Notes: generated by a model from the letters alone, not told the origin. A DNA stretch of 41,508 nt from Thiocystis violascens (GCA_020721065.1 DYNM01000023.1:1-41508), one strand, 5' to 3'. Positions 26,724 to 35,926 are shown, numbered from the stretch's first letter. Program-made: numbers and translations.

Positions 26724-27038
26724 CTAATGATGATAGTTTTCTGGCGAACCTTCGTGGGCAATTGGCGCTCCAAGTTCATCAAAACGGAACAGATTGAAAG
26801 CGCGATGACCATTGTGATCGAGAATCCGTAATTTGTCAGATTCTGTAAAGCCATTGAGCACCTTTCTAAAATGCCCGCCATAACGTTCCTCAGCTAATGC
26901 CATTGGAATCTCGTATGCCTTAAACTTGGGAATTCCTTTATTTGCCAACCGTTCCAGCAAATCAGGATTTTCGAGCGAGTCATACGAAGTCAAAATCACA
27001 ATTGGTCCGCTGCCAGTCATCAACATTGCACATTTCAT
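26724..27038 (-). CDS. Conserved small protein of unknown function, 104 aa
   Basis: The protein starts MKCAMLMTGSGPIVILTSYD, followed by a helical LLERLANKGIPKFKAYEIPM and RYGGHFRKVL. A short GHRAFNLFRFDELG segment near the C-terminus looks strongly constrained. It has no signal peptide or membrane helix. I recall similar roughly 100-residue proteins, annotated only as cytosolic or hypothetical, in sulfur-oxidising and phototrophic proteobacteria; no function is known to me. A GAGG lies about ten bases upstream of the ATG. It is 192 bases upstream of hppA on the same strand and 171 bases downstream of the octahaem cytochrome gene. Confidence 0.75.
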   Translation of the reverse strand: MKCAMLMTGSGPIVILTSYDSLENPDLLERLANKGIPKFKAYEIPMALAEERYGGHFRKVLNGFTESDKLRILDHNGHRAFNLFRFDELGAPIAHEGSPENYHH

Positions 27039-27209
27039 GCGTCACATCCTCACCAATAAAAAATAATGCTCAGTTCACAACACCATTTTTCAATACCCAA
27101 CATGGCATCACTGTCAACGCGCAGGTCAGAGCACACCAGCGCATTGAATGTTAGCACTGATTGCGCTCAATTGAACATTCACAACTTTACGCACTGACCA
27201 AAATTATTT

Positions 27210-29390
27210 TTATTGCCCATCACTCTGCGCCGCCGAATTTAGCGATGGCACAATGTCGTCGATTTGCTCCAACTCTGCCACCCGTTCTGGTGAATAACCT
27301 AGTTGCGCGAAATTCATAATGCCATTCGGAGCATGACACGCAATACAAGCATGACCTTGTCGCTGAATTCCATGATTCACCATTAAAGTTCCCATTTGCC
27401 GCATCCAGTGCGCTTCCACATTCACCAATTGATTATTTACCAACGGATAAATCGTTTTCCAACCGTCCATAATCCCAAAATACGCCATAAATTCATCCAT
27501 CATGTACCGCTTAAATGGCTCCTGATACATGCGTTGAATAATCGGATCAGCAATTGCCACCTTCACCGCTGCTGCGCTATCGCCCGTTTCATAATATCGC
27601 GCATAATCAAAAGGCAAAATCATTGCTCCAAATGCCCCTTGATTTGACATATCTTCATACATCATCGCATTAAATAACTTAAACGGATAAATGCGGCTCT
27701 CACCTTGATTCATCGCCGCACTTAAATTAGTGGCAATCATTACCTCTCGCTGCACTAACAACTCTGGATTCAATTGTGATAATGGCTCAGTTGCCGCAGT
27801 GACATAAGCATCTACATCAATTTCAGGATACTGTTGTTTTAATTCCGTTGCCTTGGTGCGCACTGTGGCAATGATGTCTGGATCAGTAATCCGCGCCACT
27901 TGCTGCATTAAAGGATTGTAATTGAGCGTTTTATCAGGATGATTGCCGAGCGCATTAGCTAAAAAAGTACCGTTACCGTTAAACCATAAAAAGGTAAACC
28001 CTTTTCCCGCTGCGCCAGAACGATAAATATCAGTTGGTTCAAAAATACCTTCTTTAGCGTTCCAAGTCGAATGTACCCAATCGCGCAACACCACATTATC
28101 CGCAGTTAATTCCTTAATATGGCACGTTTCACAAGCTAAACGCGCAACATGCCCGTTTAATAAGGCTTTATCACGCGATTGATGATGCGGTGCTGACGTA
28201 TGACAGCTTTCACAAGTGACTTCTTTATTAGGCAAATCATTTGCCACTAAATCAACGCCCTTGCGCCCGCGTGGAATACGATGTCCTTCTGGAACATGGC
28301 AATCAGTACATTCCATTCCTGCTGCGGCATGAACATCATCTTGTGGACTGAATGGATTGCCACGTTTTGCGCCATGATGTAATAACCGTTGATTGATATA
28401 ACCGAGTGATTGCGCTGCGACATTATGTTGATAAGTATCGCCGCCCATATTGTGTTGATGACAACGTAAACAGGTATCAGAATCAATCGTTCCAACTGTT
28501 AATGCAGAGCGTAAACTGCGATCCTGATTCCAGCGTAAACCCTGATGATCTTTAATCACATAACGCTGATTCATATCGTATTCAGTGGCATGACAAATTA
28601 AACAATCAATTCCCTCTTTAGCATCATTAGGAACATCACCAATGGGCATCATTTTTTCTGTAGCGGGTTGATAATTGCCGCCAATATGACATTGACCGCA
28701 ACCTTCACTGCGTAAACGAATAGCATCCTGCTGTGCTTCAGGACGACTTGCAATTAAAGCCGCCCAGCCTGTCCAACTAAAACTGCCCGGAATACCACAG
28801 GCGCGATTGATTTTACCCACTGGAATTTTATGCGCCCCGCTATTCACTTGCCGCCCATCATAGCCATAGGTTGAAAAGCCACCAGCTTCGGTTTGAAACT
28901 TAAAATGTACGGAATTAACCAGATCATTTAAGGTATCAAGCGTGGCGTGTGTTCCATCGCCATGTTGAATTCGTATAGTGGCATGACACTGTAAACAGGT
29001 CTTTGGCCCTTCATAGCGGCGAATGCCGGCATCACGAAAATAGCGAATGTGCGCAGGTTCACTATCTTTAATCACCGATGGCGTATTCATTAACAATTCA
29101 ATTTTTACTTGTCGTGCAAACGGGTCTTGATCAGTTGCTACAATTGTTGCTGCCTGTTGTTGCCGTGTTTCACGACTGAGTTCTTGTGCTAATAATTCAA
29201 ATGCTTCTGGTGTGAGTTCTTGGCTGCTGGAGTAGGTTAATGGTGCATTCGTTTTGCCCACATAAAACTCAAAAGCTAATGGATATAACACTTTATAAAT
29301 CAAAGTTACTACTAGCACACTCATCACGCCAATTGTGATTCGGCGCACCATTGTTAATGCCCACCATTTTTTTATCAGCAGATGATTCAT
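27210..29390 (-). CDS. Octahaem c-type cytochrome, membrane-anchored
   Basis: This 726-residue protein has one N-terminal transmembrane anchor (about residues 14-35, ITIGVMSVLVVTLIYKVLYP) and eight CxxCH haem sites: CLQCH, CGQCH, CLICH, CLRCH, CTDCH, CESCH, CETCH and CIACH. The bulk should lie in the periplasm. A 250-residue stretch without haem motifs separates sites seven and eight. Octahaem proteins include hydroxylamine oxidoreductases, tetrathionate reductases and electron conduits. I see no CxxCK site and cannot assign a substrate. It is last of a three-gene operon, overlapping the cytochrome b gene by four bases, with GGAG before its ATG. The cytochrome b probably exchanges electrons between it and the quinone pool. 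Confidence 0.87.
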   Translation of the reverse strand: MNHLLIKKWWALTMVRRITIGVMSVLVVTLIYKVLYPLAFEFYVGKTNAPLTYSSSQELTPEAFELLAQELSRETRQQQAATIVATDQDPFARQVKIELLMNTPSVIKDSEPAHIRYFRDAGIRRYEGPKTCLQCHATIRIQHGDGTHATLDTLNDLVNSVHFKFQTEAGGFSTYGYDGRQVNSGAHKIPVGKINRACGIPGSFSWTGWAALIASRPEAQQDAIRLRSEGCGQCHIGGNYQPATEKMMPIGDVPNDAKEGIDCLICHATEYDMNQRYVIKDHQGLRWNQDRSLRSALTVGTIDSDTCLRCHQHNMGGDTYQHNVAAQSLGYINQRLLHHGAKRGNPFSPQDDVHAAAGMECTDCHVPEGHRIPRGRKGVDLVANDLPNKEVTCESCHTSAPHHQSRDKALLNGHVARLACETCHIKELTADNVVLRDWVHSTWNAKEGIFEPTDIYRSGAAGKGFTFLWFNGNGTFLANALGNHPDKTLNYNPLMQQVARITDPDIIATVRTKATELKQQYPEIDVDAYVTAATEPLSQLNPELLVQREVMIATNLSAAMNQGESRIYPFKLFNAMMYEDMSNQGAFGAMILPFDYARYYETGDSAAAVKVAIADPIIQRMYQEPFKRYMMDEFMAYFGIMDGWKTIYPLVNNQLVNVEAHWMRQMGTLMVNHGIQRQGHACIACHAPNGIMNFAQLGYSPERVAELEQIDDIVPSLNSAAQSDGQ

Positions 29391-30016
29391 TTTGTTGTCT
29401 CCTGCTGATCGTCACGGTGCCAACCGGTCAGCATTGCGCGTAAATTCGTGGTTACGGTATCGCCGGTGGTGATGATATACAAATGCACCAATACGAATAA
29501 CACCAAACTATAGGCAACGGTTAAATGCAGCATTGCTACTACCCAAATACTACCCAAGCCAAATATGGTGTCTGGCAAATAAACTGCTAATAAAAACGCG
29601 CCGCCGCTGATTACTAATAATGGCATTAACACATACATCACTCCGAGATAACTGAGTTGTTGTAACGTGTTTAATTTCATCGCTTCGCTTGGATGAAATG
29701 GATGTGGCTCGTTGCGAAAAATACCGACGGCATAATAACGACCTTGGCTGAATAAGCGCCCAAAAAATCCCCGCCACTGGACGCGATAATGACGACCGTT
29801 ATCTGTCATCACATTGCCAATGATAAATACAAACCAACTCACAATTAAAAGCAGCCCGCTGATATTATGCACTGGACGCGCTATAGCAAAATCTAACAAC
29901 CAACTATTGCCAGTAAAATGTAAACTGGCACCAGATGCAATTAAAATTGCAAATAAAAACGCATTCAACCAATGCCAAATACGCACCCAACGCGGATAAA
30001 GATAAATGGCGCTCAT
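29387..30016 (-). CDS. Di-haem cytochrome b (b561/thiosulfate-reductase type) membrane subunit
   Basis: This 209-residue protein has four predicted transmembrane helices (about 16-34, 50-70, 122-146, 160-186). Histidines placed for b-haems lie in RIWHWLNAF, ARPVHNISG and LVLFVLVHLY, the pattern of Ni/Fe-hydrogenase and PhsC-type cytochrome b subunits. It would exchange electrons between quinol and the two multihaem partners encoded on either side. The GAGGAAAC upstream of the ATG and the one-base overlap with the previous stop (TAATG) indicate tight coupling. No catalytic molybdoenzyme subunit is present in this operon. Confidence 0.88.
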   Translation of the reverse strand: MSAIYLYPRWVRIWHWLNAFLFAILIASGASLHFTGNSWLLDFAIARPVHNISGLLLIVSWFVFIIGNVMTDNGRHYRVQWRGFFGRLFSQGRYYAVGIFRNEPHPFHPSEAMKLNTLQQLSYLGVMYVLMPLLVISGGAFLLAVYLPDTIFGLGSIWVVAMLHLTVAYSLVLFVLVHLYIITTGDTVTTNLRAMLTGWHRDDQQETTK

Positions 30017-30966
30017 TATTGTTTCCTCAGCAGCCGCTGTTGTGCGCGATACCGCCCAATGCCATGCGCAAGCAATATCAATAAGGTTAATCCAATGATG
30101 GCTAATGCCAGCCGATCTAAAACGGCACTGCGGCTCATTCCTACCACATACGCTTCATTAAAAATTGCAGTGTTCAACCAACCTTGACTTGCGACATCAC
30201 TTGCTGCCCGATACCGATATAAACGATTTAATAACTGAGAGTTTTTAGAATGACAATTGACGCAATCGTGATTGCTATCAGCGGCACTTAAAATGTGATG
30301 CGATACGGCTTGTTCAGCATTGGTAACGGGCGTATGACAATCGAGACAACGCACGGTTTCCCAATGCCGCTCTCGATTGGGCAACCACGCATGTTTTATC
30401 CGCGCTTGTTCATGGCAAGTGAAGCACAACGCATTATCATTGTGAATGATGGTGGCAAGTGAATCGCCGATTTGAGAAGCGTGAAAGCGGTGCGGATCGT
30501 GACAAGAATGGCAATTGAAAGTAGCGGCTTCTGTTTCAGCAGAAGTGGCATGAATGCTTTTCGCATATTCTGCATCAATAGTAGTAAACCGATAATGACG
30601 TTTTGCAGCATCATCTTGTTGTTCATGGCATTCCACACAAGATAACGAACGCTGCTGCGTTTCCGCATGATGTGGATAATGCGCGAAATCACCATCATGG
30701 CATTCCGTACAGGCTAATTTGCCATGCACCGAGTGACTAATTGCGAATTGCTCAATAAATAAGTCAACAATTTTTCCGGTTTGTGGATGGCGATATGCCA
30801 GCGTTTTCATACCATGACAGCGCAAACAAGCTGCATTTGTTGTTACCGTTTCCGGCGGTTCTGCCAATAATGGCGCTGCCATTAACAGTAAAATTAAAAA
30901 TAACATCCTATTCCAACCACGCTGTAGTCGAATAACCTGTTTGCATGTCATGTTGAGAACAACCAT
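30016..30966 (-). CDS. Heptahaem c-type cytochrome with C-terminal anchor
   Basis: This 316-residue protein has a hydrophobic signal segment (FLILLLMAAPLLA, about residues 23-35) and seven CxxCH motifs: CLRCH, CTECH, CVECH, CHSCH, CFTCH, CLDCH and CVNCH. A C-terminal transmembrane helix (LALAIIGLTLLILLAHGIG) is followed by a basic tail. The haem domain should be periplasmic and tethered by the C-terminal helix. Several extra histidines between the motifs can serve as distal ligands. Alternative starts at Met6 or Met21 would give a more typical signal peptide. It is first in the operon with the cytochrome b and the octahaem protein. It begins 52 bases downstream of crtY on the same strand. Confidence 0.86.
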   Translation of the reverse strand: MVVLNMTCKQVIRLQRGWNRMLFLILLLMAAPLLAEPPETVTTNAACLRCHGMKTLAYRHPQTGKIVDLFIEQFAISHSVHGKLACTECHDGDFAHYPHHAETQQRSLSCVECHEQQDDAAKRHYRFTTIDAEYAKSIHATSAETEAATFNCHSCHDPHRFHASQIGDSLATIIHNDNALCFTCHEQARIKHAWLPNRERHWETVRCLDCHTPVTNAEQAVSHHILSAADSNHDCVNCHSKNSQLLNRLYRYRAASDVASQGWLNTAIFNEAYVVGMSRSAVLDRLALAIIGLTLLILLAHGIGRYRAQQRLLRKQ

Positions 30967-31018
30967 TTAATAAGCCGCCAAAATAATTGGCAAAATAAAG
31001 TGCGCAGCTTTTAATGCC

Positions 31019-32185
31019 TTATTGCGGTGCCGTAGCGCGTTTAGAACGACCTTTTGGCGTCCAAGGCGCACCTACCCACATAATTTTCCACATATCCAAT
31101 GCTGTACTGTCCATTGCAAAAAAGCGATGTATCACCTCATCAGATACGAGATAAAAACGCTCCATTAACTTGGCACGTTGTTTGTCGTGAAACAAGCCAA
31201 ACATCATTAAATTGAGAAACGCTAAAAAATGAGATTGAATCCGCATTTTTCTGACTAACTGCCGCCACGCTTTGCCGTATACATCTTCAAGCGCAACGGT
31301 AGACAAATGCTCGGCTAATCGTACCGCTGCCGCTAATGAATAGCCGGTGCCGGGATTAAACCAACCGCCTGCATAACCAGCATGAAGCACGCCTTCATTG
31401 CGCGGATGAAAGGTGCTTAATGCTGGCATTGGTAAAACGCCAACTTCACTGCGCAACACGCGCTCAACTTCTAATCCTAAACGCCCTGCTTCTGTAACAA
31501 TGTTCGCTGAAATTGTGTCAACATCTAAAGTCGGATTGTTAGAAAAATAAGTGTCTTCAATTAACACTCGATCAGGTGCAAAAGGTAATACATAGTGAAA
31601 ACGAAACCCATCATATTGTGGGCAGCGTGTATCCATTAACAATGGCGCGTTCATCGTTATAGGTTGGCGTAATTGACATTCCAAACCCACAAATTTTTGA
31701 TAGCCACCACCGCGTCGTGACGCATTTTGATCTGGACCTCGCGCATCAATAATGAGTTGCCCTTGAAAAATACGCCCGTCAGCCAATGTGACGCGCTGGG
31801 GGTCGCAGCGCGTCACGGTGGCATGAGTCATAATCTGAATGTTTGGTTTATTTTCAACAGCTTGCGCGACAATTTGCGCTAAATGTTCGGAGCTTAAAGA
31901 ACGATACGCGCCCGCCACCCAACGACTGGATGCGGCAAAATTGAGTTGATAACCGGCCCAGCAATACTCAACCAAGGGTTCCATCCATTCCCAAGCGGAG
32001 TCTGGTACATCGCGTGCCTGAAATGACCACAAATGATTTCCGCCGAGCCTTGCTTCGCGCTCTAATAATAAGATAGTGGCTGCGGGTTGACGCGCCGCTA
32101 ATGCTAATAAAATCAATGTGTTTTGTAAGCCACCACCGACTAAAATATAGTCGGTAACGTCGGTTGTTGGTGATGCTGTTGTCAT
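31019..32185 (-). CDS. crtY: Lycopene beta-cyclase, CrtY type
   Basis: This 388-residue flavoprotein has a dinucleotide-binding motif DYILVGGGLQNTLI at 12-25, the GGNHLWSF cyclase signature at 48-55, and a central IIDARGP. RFHYVLPFAPDRVLIEDTYF corresponds to the family's LIEDTYYS region. It converts one or both ends of lycopene to beta-rings. The start at 32185 is chosen because AAGGAG lies about eight bases upstream and the flavin domain begins directly after it; an in-frame start 108 bases earlier adds an unlikely tail. It is divergent from the crtU-like gene, an arrangement that itself suggests joint function in aromatic carotenoid synthesis. Confidence 0.92.
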   Translation of the reverse strand: MTTASPTTDVTDYILVGGGLQNTLILLALAARQPAATILLLEREARLGGNHLWSFQARDVPDSAWEWMEPLVEYCWAGYQLNFAASSRWVAGAYRSLSSEHLAQIVAQAVENKPNIQIMTHATVTRCDPQRVTLADGRIFQGQLIIDARGPDQNASRRGGGYQKFVGLECQLRQPITMNAPLLMDTRCPQYDGFRFHYVLPFAPDRVLIEDTYFSNNPTLDVDTISANIVTEAGRLGLEVERVLRSEVGVLPMPALSTFHPRNEGVLHAGYAGGWFNPGTGYSLAAAVRLAEHLSTVALEDVYGKAWRQLVRKMRIQSHFLAFLNLMMFGLFHDKQRAKLMERFYLVSDEVIHRFFAMDSTALDMWKIMWVGAPWTPKGRSKRATAPQ

Positions 32186-32269
32186 TACGGAACTCCTTAA
32201 AATGGCACTAATCAACAAAATTTCTGAGCACGCTGGTGGCGATTTTTTGCAGAATAACACGGAGTTTGG

Positions 32270-32288
32270 TAGCGGTTTGGTGCCGCTA
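32270..32288. promoter_or_regulatory. Inverted repeat in the crtY/crtU divergent promoter region
   Basis: TAGCGG (32270-32275) and CCGCTA (32283-32288) form a perfect 6-bp inverted repeat with a 7-base spacer, near the middle of the 207-bp region between the two carotenoid genes. It could be a shared operator. I found no TGT-N12-ACA (PpsR/CrtJ) site in this region. Palindromes of this length can occur by chance. Confidence 0.25.
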
Positions 32289-32392
32289 CACAAATGCGGT
32301 TACACTAATCGTTCATTCGCGTCGAGATCGGAATAGAAATACGCAATTTTTTTAACACCGCTCCGACATTTTTTATTATTCAGAGTTGAATT

Positions 32393-34279
32393 ATGCACCG
32401 TCGTCACTTTTTAGCTGGGCTGGGACTTGCTGCGGTTGGCAGCGCCCTTGGATTGTATGCGATCCAACCGCGTCGCACGATTTTATCTTTTGCTGCTGCG
32501 GATAATGATACGCGCCCATTAACGCCGTCAACACCAAAAAAAGTTGTGGTGATTGGAGGCGGTTTAGCGGGTATGGCGGCAAGTTATGAATTATTAAAAC
32601 GGGGCTTTGCCGTGACCTTGGTTGAGCGTGCCACTAATTTAGGTGGACGCCTGACTGGTTGGGATGTGGATGTGAATGGAGAAACAATGGCAACCGAGCA
32701 TGGTTTTCATGGGTTTTTCAATCAGTATTACAATCTGCATGGTTTATTAGATGAACTTGGGGTGCGCGGTAATTTCAAGCCCGTGAAAGATTATCCTATT
32801 CTATTCAAGGATAAACCGACTGAGAGTTTTACGAATACCACGACGATTTTTCCTTTCAATTTACTGGCAGTGATCAACCAATCAAAATCGGTGTCGATTT
32901 TAGATTTTAACGATCCGAGCAGTAAAGTTTACGAATTGATGCGCTACGATCCTAAGGAAACTTTTGCGCGATTTGATGATCTCGATTTTAAGAGCTTTTG
33001 CCGCACTGTGAATCAGCCAATGGTTGATACGATTATTGAACCATTTGCGCATACTTCGTTTAATCAGTTTCATCAGTATTCTACTGCGGAAGGGATTAAA
33101 TTTTTCCATTTCTTTTTTCTTGGCAATCCGAATGGAATGGGATATGACCAGACGATTGATGATGCAATGACGTCATTGGTGACGCCTTTGACGCAACGGT
33201 TAATTGCGCTCGGCGGCAAGGTAATGACTGGAGTTGAGGTGCAACGCATTATTGAAAATGAGGGCAAAATTATTCAAGTAGTGCTGAAACGTCCCGGTGA
33301 AGCGCAAATGCAAGAACATCGCGTTCCAGCGGCTGATGTGGGAATGAATTGGACGCCATTTTGGGGTAATAGCAAGACCGATTTGTATTATGTGAAGCGT
33401 AATGAACAGGGAGAATTTCAAGCGGTATCAGGTCGTTGTACCCACATGGGTTGCCCGGTGGGATTGGATACGACGACGGGTGGTTTTGCTTGTCCTTGTC
33501 ATGGAGCGAAATATGATGCGCAAGGAGTGCCGACTAGTGGTCCGACTAAAATGCCATTAAATGCTATGACAACGGCAGTGCATGGAACAGAATTAACGCT
33601 CACTGCGGCGGTGAATACGACCGAATTAGATGCTGATTATGTGGTGATGGCGTGTGACGTGCCGGGAATAAAAGCAATTGTGGCGCAGTCTGCATTATCA
33701 CAACCCGATTTGGTTGCTAGTGTTGAGCAATTAGGCGTCGCTGATCCGTATATTGTGTGGCGCATCTGGTTGGATCGCGCTATTCAACCGTTAGATGTGC
33801 CGTTTTATACCACTAGCGGTTATCAGTTTACTGATTCCATTGCCATTTATTCGCAATTACAACCGCAATTTGTTGATTGGGCGCAGCGGCATCAGGGCGC
33901 GGTAATTGAGCTTCATGCGTATGCGGTGGAGCCAGAAAACGTGCTGCCAGAAGCGGAGATTAAACGCATTATGCGCGAAGAGCTTGATCTGTTGATTCCT
34001 GAATTAAAAGGTGCAGGAATTGTGTATGATATTTACACCATGCAACAGAATTTTCCACGCTGGGCACCCGGTGATCATGCGAATCGTCCGGGCGTCAAAA
34101 CACCAATTCCTAATTTGTTTTTAGCAGGTGATTTTTTGCGGCTGGATATTCCCGCAAATTTAATGGAAGCGGCAACGATGACCGGACGTATGGCGGCTAA
34201 TGAAGTATTGGTTGCCGAGCAATTGCAGGAAAATCCTATCCCGGCAGTATCATTGGTGGGGCCGTTAGTGATTGGTTAA
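32393..34279 (+). CDS. crtU: CrtU-like carotenoid ring desaturase/methyltransferase (FAD plus Rieske)
   Basis: This 628-residue protein starts with a twin-arginine-like hydrophobic segment (HRRHFLAGLGLAAVG, 2-16). An FAD-binding motif VVVIGGGLAGMAASYEL lies at 51-67, with ERATNLGGRL at 78-87. The C-terminal flavin motif is IPNLFLAGDFLR. Inserted at about 312-395 is a complete Rieske [2Fe-2S] site: Cys349-x-His351 and Cys367-x-x-His370, plus Cys354 and Cys369, placed as in bc1-type Rieske proteins where they form a disulfide. Phytoene-desaturase-like flavoproteins with a Rieske insertion are the CrtU/CruE ring synthases that turn a beta-ring into an aromatic phi or chi ring. The divergent crtY neighbour supports this. 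The ring type (isorenieratene-like or okenone-like) cannot be read from the sequence. Confidence 0.82.
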   Translation: MHRRHFLAGLGLAAVGSALGLYAIQPRRTILSFAAADNDTRPLTPSTPKKVVVIGGGLAGMAASYELLKRGFAVTLVERATNLGGRLTGWDVDVNGETMATEHGFHGFFNQYYNLHGLLDELGVRGNFKPVKDYPILFKDKPTESFTNTTTIFPFNLLAVINQSKSVSILDFNDPSSKVYELMRYDPKETFARFDDLDFKSFCRTVNQPMVDTIIEPFAHTSFNQFHQYSTAEGIKFFHFFFLGNPNGMGYDQTIDDAMTSLVTPLTQRLIALGGKVMTGVEVQRIIENEGKIIQVVLKRPGEAQMQEHRVPAADVGMNWTPFWGNSKTDLYYVKRNEQGEFQAVSGRCTHMGCPVGLDTTTGGFACPCHGAKYDAQGVPTSGPTKMPLNAMTTAVHGTELTLTAAVNTTELDADYVVMACDVPGIKAIVAQSALSQPDLVASVEQLGVADPYIVWRIWLDRAIQPLDVPFYTTSGYQFTDSIAIYSQLQPQFVDWAQRHQGAVIELHAYAVEPENVLPEAEIKRIMREELDLLIPELKGAGIVYDIYTMQQNFPRWAPGDHANRPGVKTPIPNLFLAGDFLRLDIPANLMEAATMTGRMAANEVLVAEQLQENPIPAVSLVGPLVIG

Positions 34280-34317
34280 TGGTGCAGCGCAGCACAATTG
34301 CGCACTGATGGAACAAA

Positions 34318-34348
34318 CGCCACCGCAAATACGGTGGCGTTTTTTATT
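34318..34348 (+). terminator. Rho-independent terminator after the crtU-like gene
   Basis: A perfect 8-bp GC-rich stem (CGCCACCG at 34318-34325, CGGTGGCG at 34332-34339) with a 6-base loop is followed by six Ts and ATT. It lies 39 bases past the stop codon. Confidence 0.92.
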
Positions 34349-34501
34349 GCGCGGGTGCTATTAAAAGTGATAACGCAGTGCTACACTTTTTCGGCGTCGT
34401 GTCGTGTGCGGCAATGACGCGCTGATCTTTGAATAAAATGGGTTATGTAACAAACAATCGCTCCGGCGATGATCAATCATTTTATGATGGGAAATATGGC
34501 A

Positions 34502-35239
34502 ATGAAGCGCATCGCATTTTTTAGTTTATCTGTGTTATTAGGAAGCAGTGCTGCGACTGCTGGACATGAGGTGCATTGGGGGTATTCTGGTGCGAACGGT
34601 CCAGAACATTGGGGGGAATTGAACCCACAATTTACAGAATGCAAGAACGGAAAATATCAGACGCCGATTGATTTAACGCAGATGGTCGATCAGCAATTGC
34701 CACCATTGGATTTTCATTATCGTCCGGGTGGCGATGATGAAATGAATAATGGTCATACAATTCAAATTCATTACGCCGCAGGAAGTTCAGTGCGTTTAGA
34801 TGGACGCGATTATGAACTTAAGCAATATCATTTCCATACGCCGAGTGAGAATCACATTGGCGGTAAAGAATTTCCAATGGAAGCGCATTTGGTTCATGCG
34901 GATCAAGATGGACATTTATTAGTGATTGCGGTGATGTTTCAGGAAGGTGAGGAGAATTTGGCATTGAAAGCGCCTTGGGCGGCGATGCCGACGCACGTTG
35001 ATGAACACGCGCCGTTGCCGTTGCAGGTTTCTGCGGAGGCGCTTCTGCCGCAAGACCATGATTATTATCGGTTTAGTGGCTCGTTGACGACGCCGCCCTG
35101 CACGGAAGGGGTGACGTGGATTGTGCTGAAGCGGCCGGTGACGGCGTCGGTGGGGCAGATTCACCAGTTTGCGGAGGTGATGGGGCATCCGAACAATCGT
35201 CCAATCCAGCCGCTGAATGCGCGGTTAATTGTTGAATAG
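34502..35239 (+). CDS. Periplasmic alpha-class carbonic anhydrase
   Basis: From Met at 34502 the 245-residue protein begins with a signal peptide (MKRIAFFSLSVLLGSSAATA, cleavage after residue 20). HWGYSGANGPEHW follows, and the three Zn ligands are His110, His112 (QYHFHTPSEN) and His129 (EAHLVH). The substrate-pocket segment SGSLTTPPCTEGV and an upstream Cys47 suggest the usual disulfide. It interconverts CO2 and bicarbonate in the periplasm, which would aid CO2 supply in an autotroph. Several in-frame ATGs precede (34469, 34484, 34487, 34496). The chosen one has GGGA nine bases upstream and the cleanest signal peptide. The following mobA-like gene starts 31 bases after the stop. Confidence 0.95.
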   Translation: MKRIAFFSLSVLLGSSAATAGHEVHWGYSGANGPEHWGELNPQFTECKNGKYQTPIDLTQMVDQQLPPLDFHYRPGGDDEMNNGHTIQIHYAAGSSVRLDGRDYELKQYHFHTPSENHIGGKEFPMEAHLVHADQDGHLLVIAVMFQEGEENLALKAPWAAMPTHVDEHAPLPLQVSAEALLPQDHDYYRFSGSLTTPPCTEGVTWIVLKRPVTASVGQIHQFAEVMGHPNNRPIQPLNARLIVE

Positions 35240-35270
35240 GTTGATAAAACAAGTGGTTATCGCTGCGCCA

Positions 35271-35879
35271 ATGCCGTCTACCTGCACCGGGGTGGTGTTG
35301 GCGGGCGGGCGGGCGCGGCGCATGAATGGGCACGATAAGGGTTTGATTTTATTGGCAGGACGCCCATTGGCGGCGTGGGTGTTGGCGGCATTAGCGCCGC
35401 AGGTGGCGACGACGCTCATCAGTGCCAATCGCCATCTCGATCAATACGCGGCATTGGGAGCGCCGGTGGTGCCGGACGCGGTGCCGGATTTTGCTGGACC
35501 GTTGGCGGGTGTTCAGAGTGCGATGGTGGCGGCTAAAACCGCGTGGTTGTTGACGGTGCCGGGCGATGCGCCGCTGGTGCCGCTGGATTTGGGGCTGCGC
35601 TTGGCGACGGCGCTGGTGGCGGCGCAGGCGGAGGTGGCGGTGGCGACAGTCGGGGCGCAGCGCCAGCCGTTACATGCGCTGGTGCCGGTACATTTAGCGG
35701 CGGAACTGCACGCATATTTGGCGAGCGGCGAGCGGCGGGTTGAGGCGTGGTATGCGCAGCGGCGGGTGGTGTGGGTGGATTTTAGTGAGCAAGCAGCGGC
35801 GTTTTTGAATCTCAACACGCCAGCGGAAGTGCTGGCGCTGGAACGGGATGGTTTTGGCGATCAAGCGCGGTTATTTTAG
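35271..35879 (+). CDS. mobA: Molybdenum cofactor guanylyltransferase MobA-like
   Basis: This 202-residue protein opens TGVVLAGGRARRMNGHDKGL, the nucleotide-binding LAGGxxxRMxGxDKG signature. It also has LLTVPGDAPLVP (metal-binding Asp) and ends with FLNLNTPAEV, matching the MobA C-terminal N-x-N-T-P motif. It attaches GMP to molybdopterin to form the bis-MGD cofactor of DMSO-reductase-family enzymes. A TTG 42 bases upstream is in frame and overlaps the carbonic anhydrase gene, but ATG at 35271 matches the family N-terminus. Composition is GC-rich. It is probably co-transcribed with the carbonic anhydrase gene; the functional link between them is unclear. Confidence 0.9.
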   Translation: MPSTCTGVVLAGGRARRMNGHDKGLILLAGRPLAAWVLAALAPQVATTLISANRHLDQYAALGAPVVPDAVPDFAGPLAGVQSAMVAAKTAWLLTVPGDAPLVPLDLGLRLATALVAAQAEVAVATVGAQRQPLHALVPVHLAAELHAYLASGERRVEAWYAQRRVVWVDFSEQAAAFLNLNTPAEVLALERDGFGDQARLF

Positions 35880-35926
35880 TTATTAAACAAACAGTTAGGT
35901 GCTGATAAAAAATTTTGCGTGTCCCT

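Noticed and set aside
27145..27181. TGAATGTT/AACATTCA inverted repeat downstream of the octahaem cytochrome gene
   Set aside because: It has a 21-base loop and no T-run on either strand, so it is not a convincing terminator, and no function is supported.
32393..34279. Plain phytoene desaturase (CrtI)
   Set aside because: The inserted Rieske site and the adjacent crtY are not features of CrtI and fit CrtU-type ring synthases better.
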